This document shows, piece after piece, positions 9,035 through 18,158 of a stretch of DNA of 64,000 nucleotides. The notes under the pieces are model-generated. The model was not told the origin of the DNA. It saw only the letters and a program-made list of their open reading frames with translations, and did no database searches. The position numbers and the translations under genes are program-made. The stretch comes from Candidatus Streptomyces philanthi (GTDB lineage Bacteria; Actinomycetota; Actinomycetes; Streptomycetales; Streptomycetaceae): the NCBI GenBank assembly GCA_018114805.1, contig CP073042.1, positions 3,534,001 to 3,598,000 on the forward strand, given 5' to 3'. Within the stretch, counting starts at the first letter, position 1. Each line of letters opens with the position of its first letter.

Positions 9035-9364
9035 GTGGCTGAGGAACCCGGAATAATTAGCGGCACGGCCCTTACGCGCAAGTACGTGATGGCACTACCA
9101 CCCACGGTGAGCTTGCAGACGGCCAACGGAATTCTCTCGCTGGGGAGAAGCACCGGCTACGCTCTGGCGAGGCGTGGCGAGTATCCGTGCAAGGTACTGA
9201 AGCTGGGCAACACCTACCGGGTAGTAACCGCAGATCTTCAGCGTCTGCTGGCCCTTGATGACTCGGCGGAGGAGCTAGTGCCCGAACCGCCGTCCCTGCT
9301 CCAGTCGAGCCTTCCCACGGATGGGGAAGTGGGACGGGGCTGCTGTTGCCGTTGTCGGTGTTAG
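9035..9364 (+). CDS. Excisionase-like helix-turn-helix protein
   Basis: GTG start at 9035 with GGAGAG four bases upstream. The core PPTVSLQTANGILSLGRSTG followed by YALARRGEYPCKVLKLGNTY and a short wing is the winged-helix excisionase fold of the MerR-like helix_turn_helix_17 type seen on actinomycete integrative elements. Its place ~250 bases from attR is where xis normally sits, but the integrase expected beside it is absent. The C-terminus ends in an odd run of Cys and Arg (GCCCRCRC), which suggests a late frameshift or truncation. It would bind att arm sites and favour excision. Confidence 0.68.
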   Translation: MAEEPGIISGTALTRKYVMALPPTVSLQTANGILSLGRSTGYALARRGEYPCKVLKLGNTYRVVTADLQRLLALDDSAEELVPEPPSLLQSSLPTDGEVGRGCCCRCRC

Positions 9365-9375
9365 ACCCCGCAGGC

Positions 9376-9424
9376 TTTGTAGGTTGGACGCTGAGAGGGG
9401 CTCAACCCTCAGTTTGTAGGGTTG
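9376..9424. repeat. Paired repeats between xis-like gene and attR
   Basis: TTTGTAGGTTG at 9376-9386 and TTTGTAGGGTTG at 9413-9424 are near-identical direct repeats. Between them lies an imperfect hairpin (CTGAGAGGG/CCCTCAG). They could be recombinase or excisionase arm sites, or a terminator for the upstream gene. Confidence 0.4.
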
Positions 9425-9618
9425 CGACGGTCGGCGCGACGGGGGCATGAAGACGGTACCTCTCGTGGCCGTAGCCTCAGCGGTGGCCGCTCGGTGGCCG
9501 GACGCCTTTGGACTCCGTCCTACGAGGCGGCATGAATCAACTGGCCGTTCCTGCGCTGATCAGGCGCAATGGTATTCAGTGACATGGCACGGCGCTGGGT
9601 AACATAACGACTTTCGGT

Positions 9619-9676
9619 CTCGTAATGTGTAGGTCTCGGGTTCGAATACCGAAGGCGGCTCCATCAACCCCAGGTC
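9619..9676. repeat. attR: partial tRNA-Thr copy
   Basis: Right copy of the tRNA-Thr 3' sequence, matching 3222-3280 with two substitutions in the tRNA part and a one-base gap after it. The 5' half of the tRNA is absent, so this is not a tRNA gene. A hairpin (AGGTCGGAAAGC/GCTTCGGACCT) follows and may be the old tRNA terminator. Confidence 0.85.
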
Positions 9677-10072
9677 GGAAAGCTTCGGACCTGTGGTTTT
9701 GCCGTTCAGCGGATGTAGCGGCGGCGCCGAGCGTGCTTCGCGCGGCTGTCCGCAGTCTCAGTTCTTGTCTCAGTCGTGGGTCTGGGAGCCTGCCCGGGCG
9801 GGGGCGTAGGGGTGGGGAGAAGGGGCCCGTCCGTCCGACGCATCGCCTTCTTCGACAGGTGAGAGCGGGCCGATGAATGGTGCCGGGATCGGTACGGCGT
9901 ACCGGCTCTTCTTGGTCCTGGGGGTGGGTGGACTCGAGACCGCCATCCTTGCGGTCCGGGCATGGTGCTGGTCGCGACCGCCACCGTTCACCGCCGGACG
10001 CACACCCGGTCAACAACGAGCGGGGGCAGGCCCCTGATCTTCGTCCGACACCCCTTGCCTTGTACCGTCTGG
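9677..10072. other. Right flank of attR, no gene
   Basis: Nearly 400 bases with no frame that resembles a protein. Probably degenerate DNA left between the element and the next gene. Confidence 0.4.
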
Positions 10073-10509
10073 TCAAAGCCCAATCACACCATCGTGCATT
10101 CGCCGGGGAAGCGATTGCCAGTCTCCCACCGCTCCGTGGATCAGACGCTGTAGGCGCTCCTTGCCCTCGACTCTGATCACGTCTCGCAGGCAGGCGCAGT
10201 CGGTCAAGTCCCTGTTTCCCACGCACAGATGTAGATGCCCGCGATCTGCAAGCCTCGTGCGGCTGCCGAGAGCTTCGCGTCAACCGGCAGCGGGATCCTC
10301 CGGGCCACCTCCTGTGCGAACACCCTCTCGATTCTGGGGCGACCTAACAGGCCGAGGAAACCGCCGACGGCGCGGCCAACGGTCTCGTGGAGAAGGTCCT
10401 TGCCGTTGTGAGGATGTCTCGCGCCAACCGGGCCAGAGGATCGCAGCCCCTCCGGCGATGACGCTTCACGAGGGTCTTCCACGCCTCGTCCGATACGTAC
10501 GTGACGCAC
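10073..10509 (-). pseudogene. Conserved Streptomyces hypothetical protein, frameshifted
   Basis: The upstream frame holds LLHETVGRAVGGFLGLLGRP and IPLPVDAKLSAAARGLQIAG, then IYICAWETG, where the frame breaks near 10205. After a one-base correction it continues DLTDCACLRDVIRVEGKERL and ends at a TGA at 10073-10075. The arrangement ARGLQ...C...(R/T)DLxxCACxRD...EGKE resembles a family I recall from Streptomyces with no known role. The N-terminus before about residue 35 is doubtful, so the start is uncertain. Confidence 0.45.
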
Positions 10510-10950
10510 GCTCAGCTATTACGGCAGTGCCACTGCATTGTATCACGTCCAGGCACACCCGTGCGGCCTCCTCAACCCTCTGAGTTTCCTGGGTGGCTTG
10601 TGTCGCGGGCTGAGTTCGCCGTGCGGGCCGAGCCACAGCCATCGGCGGGGGCTGAGGGCCCGCCGATCGCGACGGCGCTCGGCGCGGCGTTGAGCGCGTG
10701 ACCTGGGTACGTTTCGCGGGCTTCTTAAGGGGCGTCAAAACGTGTCCCGCTGCCCGACCTCGATGGTGGTGACAGCGCATGTCTGGGCCGCTCACCCGGT
10801 TCTTGTACAACGTCCCATCGCCTGTCTGTGCACGGCACCGGTACACCATGTCGGGAGGTGAGGACACGCGCAGAAGCCGGACAAGACAAGGGGCCTCTTC
10901 GGCCATCACGGCGCCTCGTAATCTCTCCTCGGGCTACCCGCTGGCGGCTG
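10510..10950. other. No supported gene
   Basis: About 440 bases with low-complexity frames only. A frame on each strand is open but neither resembles a protein family. It may be the decayed 5' part of the TPR gene that follows. Confidence 0.35.
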
Positions 10951-11372
10951 CGGGGACTGCTGCTGCTGAACCGGTGCTCGTACGAGGCCGCGTACGAGAA
11001 CTTCGTGCGGGCCGAGCGCGTCTACCGGGGGATCTGGCCTGGGCAGGAGGGGGGCGGTGACCTCGGGCGTGCGCTCGTGTTGGTCGCGCGGCACCAGGGG
11101 CGGGCGTTGCGCGGGATGGGGCGGCTGGCGGAGTCCCGCGCCGCGTTGGAGCGGGCGCGGGACTTCTTCGCGGGTGGGGGCGGTGCCGCGCGCGAGCCCT
11201 ACAACGAGGACCGTGCCCTGACCGATCTCGCCGAGACGTTGCTCGACGGGGGTGGCACGGCCGCCGCGCTGGCGGCGGTCGACGAGGCCGAGCGCCTGCT
11301 CACGCCCCAGCGCGCCACCCCCACCTCCGCTACCTCGACCAGTTGCGCCGGCGTTGGCAGGCGGTGGCGTGA
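10951..11372 (+). pseudogene. C-terminal fragment of a TPR-repeat protein
   Basis: The frame reads NRCSYEAAYENFVRAERVYR, then LARHQGRALRGMGRLAESRA-like and EDRALTDLAETLLDGGGTAA-like helices, which are tetratricopeptide-type hairpins as found at the C-terminus of AfsR/SARP-like or other Streptomyces regulators. After a one-base correction near 11315 it ends HLRYLDQLRRRWQAVA at 11372. No upstream nucleotide-binding or DNA-binding domain is visible, so this is probably the remainder of a larger protein. It converges with the minus-strand gene to its right. Confidence 0.45.
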
Positions 11373-11379
11373 CCGGGGG

Positions 11380-12550
11380 TTCTCCCACCGGGCGGACCCG
11401 TACCGGGTGGACGTCGCCGGCCGTGTGTACCCGGGTGATGCCGGTCGGGGGTGGCGTGGCGCCGGTGGTCAGCCAGGCGTGGAGGGCCGAGGCGTAGGCG
11501 GTCGGGTCGGCGTCGGCGTCCGGGGTCCCGTACGGGTGGTCCGTGGTGCGTTCGATCTCGACGTCGGTGCTGCGCACGCGGGTGCGCACGCGGAGCGGCG
11601 TGGTGCGGCGGGGCGGGGTCGTACGGGGGTAGGAGCAGCGGTTCGAGGAGGGCGGGGGCGGCGGGCTCGGGGAGGTCGAGCAGGGCGTGGAAGTGCCGGC
11701 GCGGCAGGGTCGCCGACGCGCCTGGTGCCGAGGTGGTGAACTCGGCCGGGCCCGGGAGCGGTTGGTGCTGGGCCAGGAGGCGTTCGAGCGCGGGGCGCAG
11801 TGGGGCGGCGTGGTCGAGTCGGGGCGCCTGGCGTAGGAAGTCGGCGAGCGAGGCCTCGGGGTCCAGGCGCCGCTGGTCGCTGGCGGCCAGGAGGACGGGG
11901 GTGCCGAGGGCCGCGGCGTAGTAGCTGACCGCTCCGAAGTCCCCGGCGATCGCGTCGGCCGCCAGCAGGGCCTGCCGCCAACCGTGTACGGGGTCGGTCA
12001 GCGCGAGCCCACCGCGCCGGGCCCGGTCCAGCCAGACGCGTACCTGCCCGGGGCCGTCCCGTGCGAGATGTTGGGGTGCGGCTCGGCGGCCAGCCGGTAG
12101 TCGTCGGCCGGCAGTTCGGCGGCGAGCCGGGGCAGCAGGGCGGGCAGCAGGTCCTGGCCGCCGCCGTCGCCGAAGAGACCCTCCGGGTTCCAGGTGGAGT
12201 TCAGGACGACGAGCCGCTGGCCACGGCGTACGCCCAGCGGGCGCCGGTAGCGTTCGCGGTCCGGACGGGCGGCCAGCATGCGGTCGAAGGCGGGGTCGCC
12301 GGCGACGACCGCCGCCGTCTCGGCCGCGGGGCAGGCCCGGCGCAGCCGCGCCCGCTGTTCCGGGTGGGAGAGCACGAGGCCGTCGACGTACGGCTCACCG
12401 TCGGCCAACAGCCGTGCGGGCGAGAGGGCGAACGTGGGCTCGGTGCTGGTGTGGCCGGCCACGGCGAGTCTCTTCGTACCCGACGCCGTGCGACAGGACC
12501 GTCAACTTGGCACGCGTATCGCCGTGGGGTCGGGTGACTCCACGCGTCAC
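11380..12550 (-). pseudogene. GT-B-like (CDP-glycerol transferase-like) hypothetical protein, frameshifted
   Basis: Pieces in three frames assemble into one protein from a GTG at 12550. LTVLSHGVGYEETR comes first, then AGDPAFDRMLAARPDRERYR, the strand VLNSTWNPEGLFGDGG, AEPHPNISHG, and AADAIAGDFGAVSYYAAALG with TPVLLAA. The last segment matches the DYSSxxFEYALLGKPV-type nucleotide-binding motif of CDP-glycerol glycerophosphotransferase and related GT-B enzymes. Breaks lie near 12470, 12050 and 11605, and the C-terminal part continues as VRTRVRSTDVEIERTTDHPY. The C-terminal end is unclear because the frame stays open. Function beyond the fold is unknown. Confidence 0.5.
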
Positions 12551-12694
12551 CTCCCGTCAGCCGCTCGGCTGCCTGGTGTTCCCGCCCGGTGGATCACCCT
12601 CACCAGGTGGTCGGCGCGGCGACGAGACGGGTCCGCCCGCCCCGGGGCGGGTGCGCGGGGGCGGGGCGGGAGGGGGAGAGAGGCGCGTTCGCGG

Positions 12695-13969
12695 TTAGGA
12701 GGCGGCGGGCTCGGCGGGTTCGACAGGGTCGGTAGCCGCAACGGGCTCGGCGGGGCCGGCTGCCTTGGGGTTCCCCTGGGCGGCGGCGGTCCAGCGGATG
12801 CGGGTGGCGCAGGCGGCGACCAGGACGGCCGAGGCCGCTACCGCGCCCATGCCCCAGGTCATGCTGCTGCCCTGGGCGATGAAGCCGATGACCGGCGGGC
12901 CGGCCAGCAGGCCCGTGGTGCCCATGGCCGCGACCAGGGCCAGCGCGTCCGGAGCCCTGGCGGGCGGCGGCGACGTACACGCAGGGGGTGACCGCGGCCA
13001 TGCCGAGGCCCATGCAGGTGAAGCCGAGCAGCGCGGGGACGACGCCGCCGGCCAGCAGGGCCAGGACGCTGCCGACGCGGACGACGCGGTCGTCGCCCCA
13101 GCGGGCGCGCCAGCCGTCGGCGAAGAGCCGGGCCGCCACCATCATCACCGAGACGACGGCGATGCCCAGCGGGGCGACCTTGGCCGAGGCACCGGCGACC
13201 TCCTCCAGGTACAGGGCCGACCAGTCGTTCATGGCCCCCTCGGTGACGGTGCCGAAGACCATGGCACCGCCCATCCACAGGGTGGCCGTGGCGGGCAGGC
13301 TCAGCCGGCGGCGCGGTCGGTCTGCCCGGTCCGCCGCGGCCTCGTCGGTGGCCTGGTGGGTGGCTGGGTGGGCGGCGGACGGGTCCTCGGTCGGGGCCTC
13401 GTCGGGGAGCAGGTGGGGCCGGGTGGCGACGACGAGCAGGGCGATGATCGCGGCGGCGGCGCCGAAGTGCGCGGCGACGGAGTGGGTCAGCGCGTTCATG
13501 CCGGGCGCCAGCAGGGCGGCGAAGAGCGAGCCGGCGCTGAAGACGGCGTGCAGCTTGGCCATGGCCGTACGGTCGTGGCGGGCTTCGAGGGCCGTGCCCT
13601 GGGCGTTCATGGCGACGTTGAGGCAGCCGACGGCGAGGCCGTCGAGGCACATCACGGCCAACGCCAGCGAGTAGTTGGGCGCCGCGGCGAGACCGAGCAG
13701 GACCGCGCCGAGGAACAGGCCCGAGACGACCGCCAGCCGCCGCGAACCCAGGCGCCGGGTCAGGACGGCCACCAGCGGGAAGGAGATCGCGGCGCCGACG
13801 CCCGCGGCCATCAGCAGCAGGCCGACCTCGGCCTTGCTCAGGTCCAGGTCGGACTTGAGCGCCGGCAGCCGCGCGCCCAGGTCGCGTACTGGAAGCCCAG
13901 GACGCAGAACAGCGCCGCGATCGCCAGCAGCCGCCGGTGGAAGTCGTCGCGAACACCCAACATGTGCAT
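12695..13969 (-). CDS. MFS exporter of the five-gene operon (two frameshifts)
   Basis: A 12-helix major facilitator protein. The start at 13969 overlaps the stop of the GNAT gene (TGATG). The first helix (LLAIAALFCVLGFQYATWAR) is followed by a break near 13885, then GVGAAISFPLVAVLTRRLGS and the remaining helices, with a second break near 12950 before GLLAGPPVIGFIAQGSSM. A charged Asp/Ala-rich loop separates the two halves. As the last gene after biosynthetic enzymes it most likely exports the pathway product or gives self-protection. The family resembles the YbjJ-type MFS group, with moderate confidence. Confidence 0.75.
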
Positions 13970-14542
13970 CAGCCCACTTCGTCGATCACGGGTGTCCCGG
14001 TGCGCGGGTCGTCGGCGCGTCCGGGGGCCGGGGCGCCCCGGCACCGGCGCGGACATGTAGACGGCGTCCGTGCCGTAGCTGTCGGGGAGCGTCACCTCGG
14101 GTGCGGGCGGTACCCGTGCCCCGCCCAGAACGGCGCGCTGCCCGCGATGGCGACCAGGGAGATCTGTTCGTGCCCGGCGCCCCGCGCCGCCGTGGTCAGG
14201 TGCCGCAGCAGCCGCCGGGCCAGGCCCGCCCCGCGGTGCTCCGGGGCGACGACCAGGTCGTTGCAGGTGGAGGTTGCGGGTGGGGACGGCGGTGGTGGCC
14301 GTCTCCGCGTGGGCCAGGTCGGGGCTGTGGAAGGGCGGTTAGTGCAGCGCGATCAGGTAGCCGACGAGGTCCGAGGTCCCCGGCGCGGTCCAGGACGGTG
14401 CAGGTGGCGGGCGAGACCCGGGCCCGCGAGCGGAGCGCGGCCTCGCCCTCGAGAGCCCGAGCCCGGCGTAGGCGCGCTCCTCGAGCGCGGCCAGGGCGGG
14501 CCAGTCGGCGTCGGCGATGGGGCGGATGCGGACGTCGTTCAC
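13969..14542 (-). CDS. GNAT N-acetyltransferase (frameshifted)
   Basis: The GTG start at 14542 shares one base with the stop of the decarboxylase gene (TAGTG), which indicates translational coupling. The N-terminus NDVRIRPIADADWPALAALE is typical of GNAT. The acetyl-CoA loop follows as VVAPEHRGAGLARRLLRHLT and the C-terminal strand as AGSAPFWAGHGYRP. Breaks lie near 14455-14380, near 14265 and again near 14035, where the true ending is DDPRTGTPVIDEVG with a TGA overlapping the MFS start. It probably acetylates an amine, perhaps the decarboxylase product or as self-resistance, which is inference from context. Confidence 0.72.
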
Positions 14543-15780
14543 TACGCCACCTCGCCCAGCGTCACCGGGGCCGCCAGCGGTGGGGCCGCCGCGGCCGGCG
14601 CGGTCGCCGTCGATCCAGGTGTAGGGCAGCGGGCCGAACCCGTTGAAGCCCTGGGTGGTGTAGCTGGTGGCGTACGCACCGCAGGACGTGATCCACACCG
14701 GGTCGCCGGAGGCGAGGCCGGCCGGGACGTGGACGGGGGCGCCGGCCGGGTCGTACGCGTCGTCGCTGTCGCAGGTGGGTCCCGCGATGACGGCGGGCAC
14801 GCGCGGGGCGTCCTCCAGGTGACCGGGGAAGAGCAGCGGGTACTGGAGCCCGTCCATCTCGTACAGGCCGTTGAACTTGCCGCAGCTGAGGTAGAGCCAG
14901 TGCGCGCGCTCGCCGCCCAGTTGCTCGCGGGTGGTCAGGCGGGCGACGTGGGCGCGGATGGCACCGTTGTCGGCCACCAGGTGGCGGCCCGGTTCGATGC
15001 GGAAGTCCAGCGGGCCGCCGGCGACGGTGCGCAACCGGCGCATGCCCTCGCGGATGACGGCGAAGATCTTGTCCAGGGGCGGGTCGAGCGGGTCGCCGGC
15101 GCGGTCGGTGCCGTCCGGCGCGGGCAGTCCGCCGCCGAGGTTGACGTGGTCGATGTGGATGCCGCGCCGGGCCAGTACGGTCACTACGCCGGCCACCCGG
15201 TCGATGGCGTCCCGCCAGGCCTCGGCGGTCATCTGCTGGGAGCCGACGTGGAAAGAGAGGCCCGCAGGGGTGAGGCCGGCGGTCCGGGCGGCCTCCATGA
15301 CGCGCACGGCGTCCGACGGCGTGCAGTCGAACTTGCGGCTCAGGCCCCACAGGGCGCCCGCGCCGTCGGTGGCCAGTCGGCAAAAGACCCGGGCGCCGGG
15401 CGCGTGCCGGGCGATGGCCCGCACGTCCTCGACGCTGTCGGTGGCGAAGTCGCGCACGCCCATCCGGTGGGCTTCGGCGATGTGCCGGTCGGACTTGACG
15501 GTGTTGCCGAAGTGGATGGCGTCCAGCGGCGCGCCGGCGCCGACGGCCTGCGCGATCTCGGCGGGGCTGGCCGCGTCGAAGCCGGCGCCCTGTCCGACGA
15601 GCCGGGTGAGCACCTCGTCCACGGGGCACGCCTTCATGGCGGAGCGGACGTGGACGCCGGGCAGTTCGCGCAGCAGGGTCGCGTGGCGGCGCGCCACGCT
15701 GGCCAGGTCGCGTAGATAAGCTGGTCCTCGGTGGCCGCCGCGAGGGCGGCGCGCAGGGGTGCGGAGACTTTGACGTACAT
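14542..15780 (-). CDS. PLP-dependent decarboxylase (ornithine/DAP decarboxylase type)
   Basis: Fold-type III amino-acid decarboxylase. ATG at 15780 (MYVKVSAPLRAALAAATEDQ) with CGGGAGCC upstream. A frameshift lies near 15700. The PLP lysine is in RSAMKACP, followed by SPAEIAQAV and SFHVGSQ, the glycine-rich phosphate loop NLGGGLPAP, and IEPGRHLVADNG. The C-terminal catalytic cysteine is in GPTCDSDD. It ends near SYTTQGFNGFGPLPYTW and overlaps the GNAT start. The substrate (ornithine, lysine, diaminopimelate or a modified amino acid) cannot be read from the sequence. In this operon it probably generates an amine for the PhyH-DUF6271 pathway. Confidence 0.85.
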
Positions 15781-15799
15781 GTGGATGGCTCCCGGGGGT

Positions 15800-17112
15800 C
15801 TACCTGTCGAGCGGGTGGATGCGCGTGGCCTGGCTCACCCGCACCAGGGGTCGCCACGCGTCGATGAGCCCTGCGAAGTCCTCCATGTCGTGGCGGGCCT
15901 CGTCCAGCAACTGCTGGCGGCGCGGCGCGATAGACCGCGCGAAGGCGGCGTACCGGCCGCCGAGGGCGCGGTACGAGCGCTCCAGGACGTCGAGCCGCTC
16001 CTCGTTCTCGGTCACCGGCAGGCGGGTGCTGTCCCAGACCAGTTCGCTGACGCGCTCCGCGCGCACCTGGTGTGCGTCGTCCAGCAGGGCGGGCCCGGCC
16101 TCGGCCATGGCCGCGTAGACGGCGTTGAGGTAGAGCATGGACAGGAAGAACTTGGTGAAGCGGAGTTGGTAGGCCATGAAGCCGCCGTCGGTGCGCCGCT
16201 CCGTGGGGTAGAAGTTCACGATGTGCCGGTTGTGCAGGACACCGGGCAGGGCCGCGTCGTGCACCAGGTGCACCAGGAAGTAGTCGCTGCCGATGGTGTC
16301 GGTCGCCGGTGGCAGCGGCACCCGCTCGTGCACCTGCTGGAAGCTGATGTTGCACATGTCCAGGCGCATCGGGTCCACGAGGGTCAGCAGCGCGTGGTCG
16401 CCGGTGAAGGGCGCGGTGCCGGCGCCGGTGAACGACTCGTCGGCCAGCTCCCGCTTCTGCTCCGCGCTCCAGTCGGCGGGCGCCCACAGGCCGACGACGT
16501 CGCGGTAGACGTCCGCGTCGAGCTGCCGGATCTCGCTGATGTCCACGGACAGTTCGCCCACGAACGACGCGCCGACCAGCACCACGGGCTTGTCCAGGTG
16601 CGTCGGGTCGAGGTTGGTCGCGTCCACCCGGGGCGCGGCGTCGCGGGCCCGCTCGCCGATCGAGGTCAGCTCGTGGTGGACGGGGTAGACGGGCTCGCCG
16701 TTCAGCTCCTGGTACGAGCTGTCGGAGTCCCGGCGGTGGACGGACGAGCAGCCGAGGGAGGCGGCGATGAGGAAGGCCCGGTTGGTGCAGGCGCCGTAGG
16801 AGACGGCGGCGGGCAGCATGAGGTCGAGCACTAGCGGCGGGCAGCATGAGGTCGAGCACCAGCTTGGGCTTGGGTAGCCCGGCGCGTTCGATCGCCGCGC
16901 GCAGGAAGGCGCGTTGGGTGTGCTCGTCCAGGTGGTGTACGACCACCCCGGGCGTGTGGGGCACGGCGGCCAGCGCCGCGGCGGAGTCCAGGATCAGGAC
17001 GTGCACCGCGACGGGGGAAGTGCCGCACCGCGTGGGCGGCCTCGGCCCAGATGGCCGTGACCATGGCCGCTGAGGGCCGGTTGGTCGGGAGGGTCAGGCA
17101 GATGGCGCGCAT
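15800..17112 (-). CDS. DUF6271-like protein, disrupted by a 28-bp tandem duplication
   Basis: The start is the ATG at 17112 (MRAICLTLPTNRPSAAMVTA) with GGAGAG upstream, 14 bases after the dioxygenase stop. A one-base break lies near 17010, followed by VHVLILDSAAALAAVPHTPG. The DLMLPAA motif then occurs twice because a 28-bp unit is duplicated, which shifts the frame. The rest is continuous: TNRAFLIAASLGCSSVHRRD, VVLVGASFVGELSVD, FMAYQLRFTKFFLSMLYLN and the end TRIHPLDR. The HRRDSD box and Rossmann-like N-terminus recall nucleotide-sugar transferases. I believe the family is DUF6271, whose chemistry is unknown to me. Closely coupled to the dioxygenase and decarboxylase. Confidence 0.6.
16806..16861. 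repeat. 28-bp tandem duplication inside the DUF6271-like gene
   Basis: Two copies of a 28-base unit (16806-16833 and 16834-16861) differ at one position. Because 28 is not a multiple of three, the duplication shifts the frame and repeats the LDLMLPAA peptide. Confidence 0.9.
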
Positions 17113-17126
17113 TCCGTCTCTCCGGT

Positions 17127-18158
17127 TCACCACTCGGTCGCTATGCCGTTCCAGGACGTGAGCCCGAGCAGCCGCTCGCCGAGGTCGGTGAGGTCGGCCG
17201 TCGGGTAGCGTAGCGACTCGTGCCGGGTGGCGTCGCCGACCAGGGTCTTGTTCCAGGTGGGCGTGGACAGGTGGCGCCAGGAGTCGACGCGCGAGGCGCG
17301 CAGCTCGTGGTGCTCCTCCAGGGCAGGCATCATCGACAGGTACTGCACCGATCGCACGCCGTGCTCGGAGGTGTTGGGCGCCACGCCGTGCGCCAGCATC
17401 CCGTTCCAGATCAGCAGGTCGACGGCGGCCAACTCGGGCCGTACAAAAGGGAATTCGGAGCGGTCGACGCCGGGGCGGACCGGGTCGCGGTCGGTGGGCT
17501 TGTCGAGCTTCCAGCGGTCGAAGCGGCGGAAGAGTTCGGGCCAGCACTGGAAGCCGCCGAGTTCGGGCCTGGTATCGTGGAGCGCGATGACGCCCTGCAC
17601 GCGTTGCGGCAGCACGCTGCGGGTGGAGTCGACGTCCCAGTGCAGCTCGATGTCGAAGCCCTCGTCGGTGGGCTCGATCAGTGAGCGGGAGCGGTTGCCG
17701 CGGTTAGGCGGGTTGAGGTTGAGCCGGTCGAGGGTCACCCACAGCTCCTCGCAGTCCCACACGTCCACGAACGCATCGTAGACCCGCTGGCTCTTCCGGC
17801 TGTCCCAGATGAGCTGGTGGTGGTACGCCTCGACGAAGCCGTAGACGTACAGGTCGCGTTCGAGGTCCGTACGGAAGGTGCGCTCGGTGTACCAGGTCTC
17901 GGGGCGGCCGGGGTCGAGCCCCTGGAACTCCCAGGCGAAGTCGAGCAGCTTCTTCGCAGAGGCGGCCGGGATGGCCTCCTTGACCACGACGTAGCCGTAC
18001 GTCCGCCAGAAGGCGAGGTCCTCCTTGGACAGCACGCGCGGTGGCAGCGTCTTGTCGATGTCCTTGAGCGGGGTCTGCGCGAGGTAGGTGTCGCCGTCCG
18101 TGCTGAAGTAGGGCCGGTCCGATGCGGCGCGGTACAGGTATCCGTCGGGCGTGGGCAT
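17127..18158 (-). CDS. Phytanoyl-CoA dioxygenase (PhyH) family oxygenase
   Basis: An intact 343-residue non-haem iron, 2-oxoglutarate-dependent oxygenase. ATG at 18158 (MPTPDGYLYRAASDRPYFST). The iron ligands are in ELHWDVDSTRS (HxD) and the distal His in HGVAPNTSEHGVR, whose Arg would bind 2-oxoglutarate. ELGGFQCWPELFRRF is the usual PhyH strand before the distal His. First gene of the five-gene operon, it would hydroxylate or desaturate a small substrate, probably an amino-acid-derived one given the decarboxylase and acetyltransferase neighbours. No lesions are seen. Confidence 0.85.
   Translation of the reverse strand: MPTPDGYLYRAASDRPYFSTDGDTYLAQTPLKDIDKTLPPRVLSKEDLAFWRTYGYVVVKEAIPAASAKKLLDFAWEFQGLDPGRPETWYTERTFRTDLERDLYVYGFVEAYHHQLIWDSRKSQRVYDAFVDVWDCEELWVTLDRLNLNPPNRGNRSRSLIEPTDEGFDIELHWDVDSTRSVLPQRVQGVIALHDTRPELGGFQCWPELFRRFDRWKLDKPTDRDPVRPGVDRSEFPFVRPELAAVDLLIWNGMLAHGVAPNTSEHGVRSVQYLSMMPALEEHHELRASRVDSWRHLSTPTWNKTLVGDATRHESLRYPTADLTDLGERLLGLTSWNGIATEW

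Larger units (their letters stand above)
3222..9676. mobile_element. Defective integrative element in tRNA-Thr
   Basis: A 6.4-kb island lies between two direct repeats derived from the tRNA-Thr 3' end. Its cargo differs from the flanks: lower GC, minus-strand genes for an Xre/MbcA-like and a TIGR04255-like protein, a membrane zinc-ribbon protein of the kind found on Streptomyces conjugative elements, an IS5-like insertion and an excisionase-like gene near the right end. I see no integrase, replication initiator or FtsK-like transfer gene. The element is therefore probably a remnant that cannot move alone. The organisation resembles a decayed actinomycete integrative and conjugative element (pSAM2 type), which is inference. 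Confidence 0.75.

Noticed and set aside
9600..9676. Second tRNA-Thr gene
   Set aside because: Only the 3' half matches and the acceptor and D arms are missing. It is the attR copy.
13838..14095. GNAT-MFS fusion protein
   Set aside because: The frame is continuous only because of an indel. The corrected GNAT frame ends at a TGA overlapping the MFS ATG.
14562..17006. 814-residue minus-strand open frame
   Set aside because: A chain of shadow frames through two real genes. Only its first ~60 residues belong to the DUF6271-like protein; the rest is out of frame.
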